This document shows, one piece after another, positions 1 to 7,769 of a stretch of 64,000 nt of DNA. Origin of the DNA: Anabaena subtropica FACHB-260 (lineage in GTDB: Bacteria; Cyanobacteriota; Cyanobacteriia; Cyanobacteriales; Nostocaceae). The stretch is from positions 62,001 to 126,000 of the forward strand of contig NZ_JACJRF010000013.1 in the NCBI RefSeq assembly GCF_014697105.1, read 5' to 3'. The notes under the pieces were generated by a model. That model was given only the letters and a program-made list of their open reading frames with translations. It was not told the DNA's origin and did no database searches. A program made the translations under genes and the position numbers. Position 1 is the first letter of the stretch, and each line of letters begins with the position of its first letter.

Positions 1-40
1 GCAAAATTTTCTGCTGAACCTGACATAAAATCCTTAATTC

Positions 41-76
41 TAAAAACTATAAAACATAGGTATTTAACCTATGTTT
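41..76 (-). terminator. Intrinsic terminator of the PEP-CTERM gene
   Basis: A 10-bp perfect stem (AAACATAGGT / ACCTATGTTT) with a 5-base loop lies just past the stop codon of the minus-strand PEP-CTERM gene. On the minus strand it is followed by a short T-rich run. Confidence 0.6.
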
Positions 77-107
77 CTGAAAAAACTCAATTATAATTTA
101 TCCGAAA

Positions 108-893
108 TTATGTGATTTTATTCTTTTTCTTAATACGTGTTGTTAAATAGAGTCCCATTAAAGACAAAGCACCTAAGCTAGTAGGTTCTGGAACAGTAGT
201 TGCGCTACCGATCGCAACCACCCTACCTCTTGCTTGTTCACCATTATTACCTACTTCTCCAATGTAAATATATAATGGGCTGGCTGTTGAGACTCTTTCG
301 GTAAGTTTAAATATAATTTCACCACCATCACCTAAACTCAGAAAGCCTTTAGCTTCTTCATTAGTTATGGCATTGGCATCAAAACTACCCAGTGTAGCAA
401 TATCGTTATCAACGATACCATCTTTACTACCAAATAAATCGTCGCCTACAAAATAGTGGGCGTAGTCCACGAAAATTGAATCACCAGGATCACGCTTGCT
501 TCCTGCCAAGAAAATAGTTCCTTCTGCGGTAAAATCAAATACATTCAACCCAGGAATTGTTTTCACATCTTCGGCATTTATAATCAACCTATCACTGATT
601 TTGATTGCATCTAAATCAAAACCACTAAACTTACCCGGAGCGCCTCCTCTGAGACCAATGATGTCACTGACACTAATTGCAGTAATATCAAAGCCAACGC
701 CTGAGAGATTAGCTCTATAGATAGCAGTTCCGGCGTTATTTAATAGATTTTTATTAATTATTCCTTCTAAAGGTGTAAAAGAAAGCTCGAAGGTGGCAGC
801 TGTGGCACTTTGTGGTGATAGCAAGCTAATAGCTGCACAAGACAAACTTAATATGCAGAATTGAACATTAGGTAAGATACTTAGCCTTTTCAT
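108..893 (-). CDS. PEP-CTERM sorting domain exported protein
   Basis: Exported protein of unknown function. It opens with a signal peptide (a basic MKR start, then a hydrophobic stretch ending SATAA) and ends with a PEP-CTERM tail: VPEPTS, a hydrophobic membrane segment, then the basic end TRIKKKNK. In the known family this tail is processed by an exosortase-type system and the protein goes to the cell surface or exopolysaccharide. The middle is beta-rich and Gly/Asp-rich, with no catalytic motif I recognise. The reading frame extends five codons upstream to 908; I prefer the MKR start because it gives the better signal peptide, but no strong ribosome site decides it. The gene is monocistronic and has its own terminator. 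Confidence 0.8.
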   Translation of the reverse strand: MKRLSILPNVQFCILSLSCAAISLLSPQSATAATFELSFTPLEGIINKNLLNNAGTAIYRANLSGVGFDITAISVSDIIGLRGGAPGKFSGFDLDAIKISDRLIINAEDVKTIPGLNVFDFTAEGTIFLAGSKRDPGDSIFVDYAHYFVGDDLFGSKDGIVDNDIATLGSFDANAITNEEAKGFLSLGDGGEIIFKLTERVSTASPLYIYIGEVGNNGEQARGRVVAIGSATTVPEPTSLGALSLMGLYLTTRIKKKNKIT

Positions 894-1063
894 GAGTTCT
901 GTTATCATTATATTGTTATGTACGGATTTATACTACTTTTGTTTAAAAAGTAGTCTAGTTAATACTTACTCTTGAGTGACTAGATAGTTTTTAATTTTCA
1001 CAATAAATTTAGCAATATTTTATATTTTTTTGGTATCTAATTTAGAATTCTGTACATTTACAT

Positions 1064-1103
1064 AAAAAAACAGGCAATCTACAACTTTGTTAGATGCCTG
1101 TTT
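1064..1103 (-). terminator. Intrinsic terminator of the ferredoxin gene
   Basis: An inverted repeat (AAACAGGCATCTA paired with TAGATTGCCTGTTT, one bulge) is followed on the minus strand by seven T residues, shortly after the ferredoxin stop codon. Confidence 0.75.
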
Positions 1104-1136
1104 GCTTAAGTATGTTCCCTGAGTACGTAATTGAAA

Positions 1137-1361
1137 TTACGGAGTTTTCTGCAAATCGGGTCTTTCTTCCGGTATTATCGCCTTTTCTACTGGGCATACT
1201 TGTAGACAGATGCCACAATCAATACAAGTGGAAAAATCAATCCAGTACCAATCTGTTCCTTTGACATTTTTACCAGGGCCTTCATGAATACAAGCCACTG
1301 GACAAGCATCTACGCAGTCGGCAACGCCTTCACAGACATCAGTAACAATAGTGTGTGGCAT
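1137..1361 (-). CDS. Bacterial-type (7Fe/8Fe) ferredoxin
   Basis: Small soluble electron carrier of 74 residues. It carries a C-x5-C-x3-CP cluster near the N-terminus and a classical CIDCGICLQVCP cluster at about residues 46-57. The spacing suggests one [4Fe-4S] and one [3Fe-4S] or [4Fe-4S] centre, as in bacterial 7Fe ferredoxins. I chose the ATG at 1361 because the minus strand has AGAGAGGGA a few bases upstream and the family normally begins M-P/A-H-T-I. The frame stays open upstream to 1403, but those residues do not look like ferredoxin. It lies between hisZ and its own terminator. The redox partner cannot be told from context. Confidence 0.9.
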   Translation of the reverse strand: MPHTIVTDVCEGVADCVDACPVACIHEGPGKNVKGTDWYWIDFSTCIDCGICLQVCPVEKAIIPEERPDLQKTP

Positions 1362-1439
1362 ATTCTCGATTCCCTCTCTTTTTGGACATTGGATATTGGT
1401 CAATAGTCATTAGTTTGATTGTGACTATGGACTCTGAAC

Positions 1440-2654
1440 TTACTGACCCACCTTTTCAATTATTGGTGATCCGTCGGCTTTGATCCAAGCGATTTGGGCA
1501 ATATTGCGATCGCGGGCATATTGTTTAATAGCTGCTGCATCTTGGTTACCCAAGTCTATTTCTACTCTAACTAAAGCAGCAGATTCACGTAGTTTCTGAG
1601 CATAGGCAAAAGCTGCGCCATTAGCTGTTGGCTTTTCTGGTACAACTAACCAATCACTGGCTGGGGTTTCCTGTGGTAATTGCTGAGTGGACAAAAGAAC
1701 TTGATATAAGTCTTCGATATTCAGAACAAACCCAATCCCCGGAATATTTTCTCCTTGGGGATGATATAGCCCTAAAAGCTGGTCGTAGCGACCGCCACGC
1801 CCTAATACTCTAGCTTGTGACTGACTACGGCTGACAATTTCAAAGACAATGCCAGTGTAGTAGTCTATGGTTTGAATTAAGCTAAGGTCGAGAACTATGG
1901 GAAATTTACCCTCAGATTCTAATAGTTCTACTAAGGATTTGAGGTTATTTACTGCCTCTTGCTGTTCCGCATCTAAACCTAAGCTACTGACTTTCTGCAA
2001 AACATCGGCGCTGTTTCCTCGCAAATCCAGCATGATTCTGGCACGTTCGCGCAGTTCGTCAGTTAAGGGGAGAGTATCTATTGTAATGCGGTCAAGATGA
2101 GCGATCGCACTACGAACTTTAGCACGTAAATTTACCGGGAAAGCATTTAAAAGCGATCGCGTGATTCCTGCTTCGCCTAAAATTAAATGCCAATCCTGTA
2201 AACCTAGTGCAGCCAAGCAATTGCCCACCAATAGCAATACTTCTGCATTCGCCAATAGTCCACCGACACCCAACAACTCAACGCCAGCTTGATAAAACTC
2301 TTGCTGGCGATTATGTCTATTTTCCCAAATACGACGAAAGACGTTGGCATTGTAATACAGGCGTTGCGGGTAACGCAGATTTTCCATGCGCGTAACAACA
2401 GCACGAGCAATAGAAGCTGTCAACTCTGGACGCAACCCTAATTCTTCATCTTCGGAATTTTGCAGTTGAATCACCATTTGACGTTGAATTGCTTCACCCG
2501 CCATCAACGCATCCATGCGTTCCAGGGTTGAGGTGATAATTCTGTGATAACCCCAACGGTGAAACACTTGTTGTAACTTATCTTCAATCCAGCGTTTTTG
2601 AGCCACATCTAAGGGCAATAAATCTCTGGCTCCCGCTGCTGGTTGATACACCAT
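1440..2654 (-). CDS. hisZ: ATP phosphoribosyltransferase regulatory subunit HisZ
   Basis: HisZ is a catalytically inactive paralogue of histidyl-tRNA synthetase that partners the short form of HisG in the first step of histidine synthesis. The 404-residue protein shows the class II synthetase-like fold: an N-terminal GARDLLP segment, a motif-2-like NVFRRIWENRHNRQQEFYQAG at about residues 104-124, and the YYTGIVFEI and GGRYDQLL motifs near residues 270 and 290. A short divergent C-terminal domain replaces the anticodon-binding domain of a true HisRS. Its ATG shares one base with the stop codon of the upstream DnaJ-TPR gene (TAATG), so the two are probably co-transcribed with coupled translation. 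HisS itself is the only real alternative, and the weak C-terminal domain argues against it. Confidence 0.9.
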   Translation of the reverse strand: MVYQPAAGARDLLPLDVAQKRWIEDKLQQVFHRWGYHRIITSTLERMDALMAGEAIQRQMVIQLQNSEDEELGLRPELTASIARAVVTRMENLRYPQRLYYNANVFRRIWENRHNRQQEFYQAGVELLGVGGLLANAEVLLLVGNCLAALGLQDWHLILGEAGITRSLLNAFPVNLRAKVRSAIAHLDRITIDTLPLTDELRERARIMLDLRGNSADVLQKVSSLGLDAEQQEAVNNLKSLVELLESEGKFPIVLDLSLIQTIDYYTGIVFEIVSRSQSQARVLGRGGRYDQLLGLYHPQGENIPGIGFVLNIEDLYQVLLSTQQLPQETPASDWLVVPEKPTANGAAFAYAQKLRESAALVRVEIDLGNQDAAAIKQYARDRNIAQIAWIKADGSPIIEKVGQ

Positions 2655-3604
2655 TATTTTTTCTTCCCACCAAACAAACCACCAAATAGACCACCTCCAG
2701 ATTTATCTGGCTGTTTATTGCCAGTGCTGGAAGGTGAATTGGCATTAGGACTACTAGATTGTTGACCTAAGGCCTTATCTATTTTAGGTTTCCATGTCAA
2801 CGCTGTTTGATCTTTGGGGTCTAATTTTAGTGCATTATCAAAATGAATTTTGGCCATTTTCAGCTTATTTTGCTTCAAATAGACAAAAGCCAGCGAACTA
2901 TGACCACGGCTACTCTTTGGTGCTATCTTCAGCGCGTCTTTTAACTCTACTTCAGCTGAGGCAAATTGATTTTTGTCAATCAAACTTTGAGCGCGACGGA
3001 GATAATTTTCTACATTTGCATCTTCTTTGGGTGGTTCTGGTGAGGGTGGTGCAGATGTGGCGTTTGGGGGTGGGGGTGTGGAGTTAACTATAGGTTTAGC
3101 TGCTGGTGGCGGTGCAGCTAAAGCTTTACCAGCAGTCCGCATGAGGTACACTAAATTCAACTCACTGATTTGGGAAATGGCGGGAATCACCTCTTTGAGA
3201 GAGTTGTATTGAGTTTCGGCAATTTTAGCGATCGCACTTTTATAAAGATGATCAATATTTGGAGCTGATGCTAGCTGTTTGGCTAAATCAGTATTCAGTT
3301 CTATGGAAGCTGATTCTTGCACCAGACGCTTACCCATTTGCGACAAAACTATCATGTACTCTGAGCGAGTTCTTTCGGCTGATAGTGTCTCATAAGCTGG
3401 ATTAACCAATTTAGATAATAATTCGCTAGCTAGTTTTTTCTCTGACTCGGTAGTAATAGCACTGCTATCAGGATGTAAATGACGAGCAATTTTCAGATAT
3501 CGTTTGCGGATTTCTTTTACATCCGCGTCAACAGACACACACAAGATTGCGTGATGGTCTATGAAATCATATTTAAATAATCCACGATCTATTCTTAAAG
3601 ACAT
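2654..3604 (-). CDS. DnaJ-domain protein with TPR repeats
   Basis: Putative co-chaperone. Residues about 10-75 form a J domain with the HPD motif (RHLHPDS) that stimulates DnaK/Hsp70 ATPase. A Pro-rich linker follows at about 165-195, then two TPR-like helices (SLIDKNQFASAEVELKDAL, AKIHFDNALKLDPKDQTAL) at about 205-270 for protein binding. The tail is a low-complexity GGGLFGGLFGGKKK. No signal peptide is present. The frame begins at a TTG at 3622; the ATG six codons in (3604) is preferred. It overlaps hisZ by one base. The client proteins are unknown. Confidence 0.8.
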   Translation of the reverse strand: MSLRIDRGLFKYDFIDHHAILCVSVDADVKEIRKRYLKIARHLHPDSSAITTESEKKLASELLSKLVNPAYETLSAERTRSEYMIVLSQMGKRLVQESASIELNTDLAKQLASAPNIDHLYKSAIAKIAETQYNSLKEVIPAISQISELNLVYLMRTAGKALAAPPPAAKPIVNSTPPPPNATSAPPSPEPPKEDANVENYLRRAQSLIDKNQFASAEVELKDALKIAPKSSRGHSSLAFVYLKQNKLKMAKIHFDNALKLDPKDQTALTWKPKIDKALGQQSSSPNANSPSSTGNKQPDKSGGGLFGGLFGGKKK

Positions 3605-3845
3605 ATAGCGGTTTTGCACCAAGGGAGCAGTAAGATTTTTTCTAGTTTACTGCGCTTACTCGGATAAACGTCAGTATTCTAGAGAGATTATTTGCTACTC
3701 TTTGGCGAATCTTTAATTTATCAACAAAACCACAAGGTATATGGCAGAGGTGAAAAGACAAAAAATCATAATTAACTTCTCAGTAATTACTCTGAGAAAG
3801 TACGTAAATTTAACCCTTGCTACACACTATTACGAATTACTTAGC

Positions 3846-4658
3846 TTATTGCCAAGCTGACAGTGGTGGTACTTGCATTAATGCCTGACTCAAGTTGTCG
3901 TGAAGATAACCATTGGTTGCGAGAATTCTCCCAGATTCAATTTTTAAGGGAGAACCATCGTAGGCAGTAACTTTACCACCTGCTTCTTGCAACAAAATTA
4001 CCCCAGCAATTATATCCCAAGGTGCTATACCTCTCTCCCAGTAACCGTCAACACGACCACAAGCAACATGAGCTAAATCCAAAGCTGCCGAACCGCTACG
4101 CCTCACGCCTTGGGTAAGATGGGTGAGGTGACAAAATTCCGCATAGTTATTATCTGATGTTTCCCGGCGATCGTAGGCGAATCCTGTCACCAATAAGCTT
4201 TTACTCAATTCCGATGTTTTAGAAACCTGGATAGGACGACGGTTACGTGTTGCACCTAAACCAGCCGCCGCACGAAATAACTCATCATGCCAAGGGTCGT
4301 AAATCACGCCGACCTGAGGCACACCATTAATTAACAGCCCAATAGACACACAAAAAGCTGGGTATTGGTGAGCGTAATTAGTCGTCCCATCTAAGGGGTC
4401 TATTGCCCACAAATACTCATTATCTTGATTCCCCAGTTTTCCCGACTCTTCAGCCAGAATGGAGTGTTGAGGAAAGTGGCGACGCAAAACTTCTAAAACC
4501 ACTGCTTCTGAGGCTTTATCGGCGGCGGTGACTAAATCACCAGGACGACCTTTTTCTGTAATCGCATCTTCCACTTTGCCCAAGTAACCCTGTAAAACCG
4601 CACCCGCAGCCAGGGCCGCTTCTGTCGCAATATCCAGAAAATTTTGTAGGTTAGTCAT
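3846..4658 (-). CDS. suhB: Inositol monophosphatase family protein (SuhB-like)
   Basis: Mg2+-dependent sugar-phosphate phosphatase of 270 residues, the normal family length. The metal-binding motifs are clear: EE at residues 70-71, DPLDGTTNY at 87-95, and the second motif GIAPWDIIAGVILLQEAGG near 210-230. In known family members these hydrolyse inositol-1-phosphate, and some act on fructose-1,6-bisphosphate or histidinol phosphate. The closeness to hisZ (about 1.2 kb, same strand) is suggestive, but I would not call histidinol-phosphatase from this alone. Heptamer repeats lie directly upstream of the ATG. Confidence 0.85.
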   Translation of the reverse strand: MTNLQNFLDIATEAALAAGAVLQGYLGKVEDAITEKGRPGDLVTAADKASEAVVLEVLRRHFPQHSILAEESGKLGNQDNEYLWAIDPLDGTTNYAHQYPAFCVSIGLLINGVPQVGVIYDPWHDELFRAAAGLGATRNRRPIQVSKTSELSKSLLVTGFAYDRRETSDNNYAEFCHLTHLTQGVRRSGSAALDLAHVACGRVDGYWERGIAPWDIIAGVILLQEAGGKVTAYDGSPLKIESGRILATNGYLHDNLSQALMQVPPLSAWQ

Positions 4659-4662
4659 TTGT

Positions 4663-4702
4663 TCAGTTGTCAGTTGCCAGTTGTCAGTGGTCAGTCGTCA
4701 TT
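4663..4702. repeat. Heptanucleotide tandem repeat (STRR)
   Basis: Degenerate TCAGTTG/TCAGTGG units occur in tandem (cagttgtcagttgccagttg). This is the Nostoc-type short tandemly repeated repetitive sequence, here in the gap between two genes, followed by a CCCCTGCC-rich stretch. Confidence 0.7.
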
Positions 4703-4739
4703 AGTTATTCTCTCCCCTGCCCCTTTTGCCCCCTGCCTC

Positions 4740-5357
4740 CTAACGATTAAGACGGCGAAATTCAGCAGATGTCTGACGCATCGGTCTATCTGGGTTCCAA
4801 ATACCTTGACCCATGATTCTGGCCCATTGCTGGGCGCGTTCTAGACGTTGATCATATTTGTGGTTAGGCGATCGCTCTACAAACAAAGCATACCCTTGTT
4901 TGACTACTTGTTCATTCAACAATTTGCCATCTTTCCACACATAAGCCAAAGTCCTGCCAATTGTGTCTTTTGCTTCTAGATCAAATTCCAGCATGACTGG
5001 TTTGTCTAAATCGCCTATGGATTCTTCTAAAAATTCCTTAGACTGGATTCCCCAAGGACGTTGGCGTAAATCTGGTGCATCTACACCAATTAACCGGACT
5101 TGAGAAATTAAATTTGGTTGTTCAGCCATTCCCACCACTTCCAAAGTCTGTCCACTCACTACCCGCGCTACCTTGACTTGAGTTTGGGTTGTGGCGGGAT
5201 TATTGGCTTGACAACTCACCAGCAGTAATAAGCAGGTGAGAATGAGGAATGTTTGTATCCCGTTAAGAATGTGGGGAGTGTGGGGAGAAATGCAGAAAAA
5301 ATTCTTCCTCTTCTTCCTCATCTTCCTCATCCCCCTCATCTCGCTATTAATCTTCAT
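4740..5357 (-). CDS. Staphylococcal-nuclease-like (thermonuclease) lipoprotein
   Basis: Secreted or periplasmic nuclease-like protein of 205 residues. After a basic N-terminus there is a hydrophobic segment with a lipobox-like LLLLVSC at about residues 43-49, so it is probably lipid-anchored. The SNase fold is recognisable: VRLIGVDAPD (metal and catalytic Arg/Asp region) near residues 88-97, then LEFDLEAKDTIGRTLAYVW near 125-143 with the second catalytic Arg, and EQVVKQGYAL. The start overlaps the upstream ferredoxin gene by 11 bases, suggesting an operon. The long charged N-terminus before the signal (MRGMRKMRKKRK) is unusual; a later start may be used. Confidence 0.8.
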   Translation of the reverse strand: MKINSEMRGMRKMRKKRKNFFCISPHTPHILNGIQTFLILTCLLLLVSCQANNPATTQTQVKVARVVSGQTLEVVGMAEQPNLISQVRLIGVDAPDLRQRPWGIQSKEFLEESIGDLDKPVMLEFDLEAKDTIGRTLAYVWKDGKLLNEQVVKQGYALFVERSPNHKYDQRLERAQQWARIMGQGIWNPDRPMRQTSAEFRRLNR

Positions 5358-5715
5358 CTAACGGTAAACCCGCTTTCACTCTTCCCCTAGCAAAATAGCG
5401 CCCAAACTGAAGTTCGTAAACTTCATCTTCGTCTTGTGTTTCTACTTCTAAGTCAGAACGGGCATAACTGACGCATAACAAAGCATAACCTTGACGACGC
5501 AACTCTAGGGATAATCCCACCGCCTCCGGTTGATAAATTTCCCCGGAAAATACCTTGACAGCACAAGTGGTGCAAGCCCCATTCCGACAAGAAAATGGCA
5601 GTTCTACCCCTTGCTGTTCAGCCGTGTGCAGAATGTAGCGGTCTTCTGGTACTTGTAGGGTGTATTCTTTGCCAGTGGCGCGATCGTGTACTCTAATTGT
5701 GTGTATCTCGGACAT
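5347..5715 (-). CDS. Plant-type [2Fe-2S] ferredoxin with C-terminal extension
   Basis: Soluble electron-transfer protein of 122 residues. The four cluster ligands are C43, C48, C51 and C81 (C-x4-C-x2-C-x29-C), exactly the plant/cyanobacterial ferredoxin pattern, in SCRNGACTTC and LLC. The C-terminus runs about 20 residues beyond PetF-type ferredoxins (YELQFGRYFARGRVKAGLPLDED), which suggests a dedicated partner rather than general photosynthetic electron transfer. It overlaps the following SNase-like gene by 11 bases. The ATG at 5715 fits the usual family N-terminus. Confidence 0.9.
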   Translation of the reverse strand: MSEIHTIRVHDRATGKEYTLQVPEDRYILHTAEQQGVELPFSCRNGACTTCAVKVFSGEIYQPEAVGLSLELRRQGYALLCVSYARSDLEVETQDEDEVYELQFGRYFARGRVKAGLPLDED

Positions 5716-5821
5716 CTTAATTCGGGATTTTGATTTGGACTTTCAGATTCATCTAAAAAATATCTCTCTTTATCATTGCATTTTCTGGAAATCCATAGTA
5801 CAGTTGTAAATCGTGGCACCT

Positions 5822-5908
5822 GGAGAGGTGGCCGAGTGGTTGAAGGCGCAGACCTGGAAAGTCTGTTTGGGGGAAACTTCAACGAGGGTTCGAATCCCTC
5901 CCTCTCCG
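5822..5908 (+). tRNA. trnS-GGA: tRNA-Ser (anticodon GGA)
   Basis: Acceptor stem GGAGAGG (5822-5828) pairs with CCTCTCC (5901-5907), followed by discriminator G. The D-arm begins GCCGAGTGGTTGAAGGC, the anticodon loop CTGGAAA has GGA as anticodon, there is a long variable arm, and the T-arm contains GGTTCGAATCC. The 87-nt length and long variable arm are class II features typical of tRNA-Ser. The 3' CCA is not encoded. Confidence 0.95.
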
Positions 5909-6612
5909 TTATTCACTCTAGTTTCAATATATAGTTTGAACCCAACTTCTACAAATAGTTGGGTTCATTATTTTTATTGGTATCTAAGTATTAACGTGAG
6001 TCTCCAAGGGAGGCGCACGTTAAATATTAGGCGATCGCCAAGTAATTTATTAGTGATAAAATATTGAAAATTATTTATTTTTCAATGTATACATTAATAT
6101 TTGTAATTTTTAGCTACAAAAGATAAAAATGTTTTTACTTCCTAAATTTTATTGCTTCATATTATTGATTGATTACATAAACATCTTATTATCTGCAAGC
6201 CTTAATACAAGGGGGAAATACTTCTGGGAAACTGCAAAAACATCATAAAATTGTGTGTCTTGATACAATAGTTTTTAAATGGTTGTTATATGCTTTCTAA
6301 GCCCTTTACTTTTACCCTAATTGCGGAAATTTCCGCTTAATCAACACCAGAGTGTTGGGAATTATGGCTAACTGAATGCAATTTAAGCTAATCAACAGCA
6401 ATGATTGTGACGTGAGCTAGGCTGTTTCCTCCGCCCTGGTGATTTATTTGTTTAATTAGTTCAAACAATTATTATTTTTTTCAATTAGGTAAGAAGTCAA
6501 AGAGTAGAGAGTTTTATTTTTCTAATTAATAGAAAAGTCACTTTTCCTTATCATCATTCCCTGTTTATTAATTCAAATAAACAAAAAAATAGCTACTCAC
6601 ATTACAATCAAA
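5909..6612. other. Gene-free region after tRNA-Ser
   Basis: About 700 A+T-rich bases with no convincing gene. It begins with the tRNA terminator and contains one HIP1-type GGCGATCGCC near 6030. The rest presumably includes the promoter of the MiaE-like gene, but no clear -35/-10 pair or operator could be identified by eye. Confidence 0.6.
5937..5975 (+). terminator. Intrinsic terminator downstream of tRNA-Ser
   Basis: An 11-bp perfect stem TGAACCCAACT / AGTTGGGTTCA with a 9-base loop, followed by TTATTTTT. Confidence 0.85.
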
Positions 6613-7260
6613 TTGCTGGGATACTCAGCAAAGTTAAAATTTTTATATTTTTGTCGCCCTACGCTTACCTCTGTGTTACCAACTATCAATGCACTAAAGC
6701 ACCCCACCAGTGAGGCTTGGATAGAACAAGCGATCGCTAACTTAGACATCATATTGCTTGATCACTCACACTGCGAACGCAAAGCTGCTGGTGTGGCGTT
6801 AAATTTTATGTTTCGCTACCCATCCAATACCAAAATGGTGAGAGAATTGACAGCGATCGCCCGTGAAGAATTAGAACATTTTGAATTGGTAAATCAGTGG
6901 CTAGAACGCCGCAATATACCTCTAGCACCCCTACCCCCGCCTCCTTACGGCGCGGGTTTAAAAGCCTCTGTGCGTCCTCAGGAACCGGAACGCTTTTTAG
7001 ATTCCTTACTTGTTACCGGATTAATTGAAGCACGGAGTCATGAACGCTTGGGATTATTAGCTACACACTGTCCTGAACCAGAATTAGCCAAGTTCTATAA
7101 AGGTTTGATGGCATCTGAGGCGCGACACTTTGGTATGTATTGGGTTTTAGCAGATACTTATTTTGATCGGGAAATAGTTAGTCAACGACTCGATGAATTA
7201 GCTATTGTTGAAAGTGAGTTACTAGAAAATTTACACCCAGAACCTAGAATTCATAGTTAG
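6613..7260 (+). CDS. miaE: tRNA-(ms2io6A) hydroxylase, MiaE-like
   Basis: Non-haem di-iron monooxygenase of the MiaE family, which hydroxylates the isopentenyl group of ms2i6A at position 37 of tRNA. Carboxylate/His ligands of the ferritin-like bundle are visible: HCERKAAG, EELEHFELVNQWL, LIEARSHERLG and MASEARHFGMYW, giving the paired E / ExxH signatures. The frame starts with TTG at 6613; an in-frame GTG at 6673 (before LPTINALKHPTSEAW) is also reasonable and closer to the usual family N-terminus. It is followed after 17 bases by a VOC gene, so the two may be co-transcribed. Confidence 0.8.
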   Translation: MLGYSAKLKFLYFCRPTLTSVLPTINALKHPTSEAWIEQAIANLDIILLDHSHCERKAAGVALNFMFRYPSNTKMVRELTAIAREELEHFELVNQWLERRNIPLAPLPPPPYGAGLKASVRPQEPERFLDSLLVTGLIEARSHERLGLLATHCPEPELAKFYKGLMASEARHFGMYWVLADTYFDREIVSQRLDELAIVESELLENLHPEPRIHS

Positions 7261-7277
7261 TAGAATCACCAATAAAT

Positions 7278-7685
7278 ATGCTGCTACAGTTAACACATAT
7301 CAGGTTGCTTGTCTCCAACTACAAAGATTGTTTTCTATTCTATCGGGATGCGCTGGGATTTATGATCGATTGGGGTGATGAAAATAGCGGTTATGCCGAG
7401 TTACATACCGGAGATTACATCAAGTTGGCTTTGTTCAGAAAAGAACTGATGGCGGAAGCCGTCCCCAGCGCCTATCAACCATCAGGGATTGAATGTCACA
7501 ACAAAGTAGCCCTGGTTTTCGCGGTAGATAATGTAGATGAGTTGTATTATCACCTAAAAGACCATAACGCCATCATTGTAACTCAACCTCTAGATCGTCC
7601 AGAATGGGGACTGCGGACTGCTCATGTCCGTGATCCTGATGGTAATTTGATTGAAATCTTCAGCAATATGAGCAACGCAAATTAG
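7278..7685 (+). CDS. VOC (glyoxalase/bleomycin-resistance) family protein
   Basis: A 135-residue protein with the two beta-alpha-beta-beta-beta modules of the vicinal-oxygen-chelate fold: LTHIRLLVSNYKDCFLFYRDALGF at the N-terminus and VALVFAVDNVDELYYHLKDH in the middle. It ends with the hallmark HVRDPDGNLIEIF, whose final Glu is usually a metal ligand. The substrate is unknown; the family covers lyases, dioxygenases and resistance proteins. It lies just downstream of the MiaE-like gene. Confidence 0.8.
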   Translation: MLLQLTHIRLLVSNYKDCFLFYRDALGFMIDWGDENSGYAELHTGDYIKLALFRKELMAEAVPSAYQPSGIECHNKVALVFAVDNVDELYYHLKDHNAIIVTQPLDRPEWGLRTAHVRDPDGNLIEIFSNMSNAN

Positions 7686-7769
7686 CTTTTTGCTGCCTGC
7701 AATCACAATACCTCAACAAGCAGAAAATTCAGATAATTAAACCGTTATACTCAGAGATTTTCAAGTCTG

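Noticed and set aside
5813-6067. 84-codon frame across tRNA-Ser
   Set aside because: It covers the tRNA gene and its terminator; non-coding.
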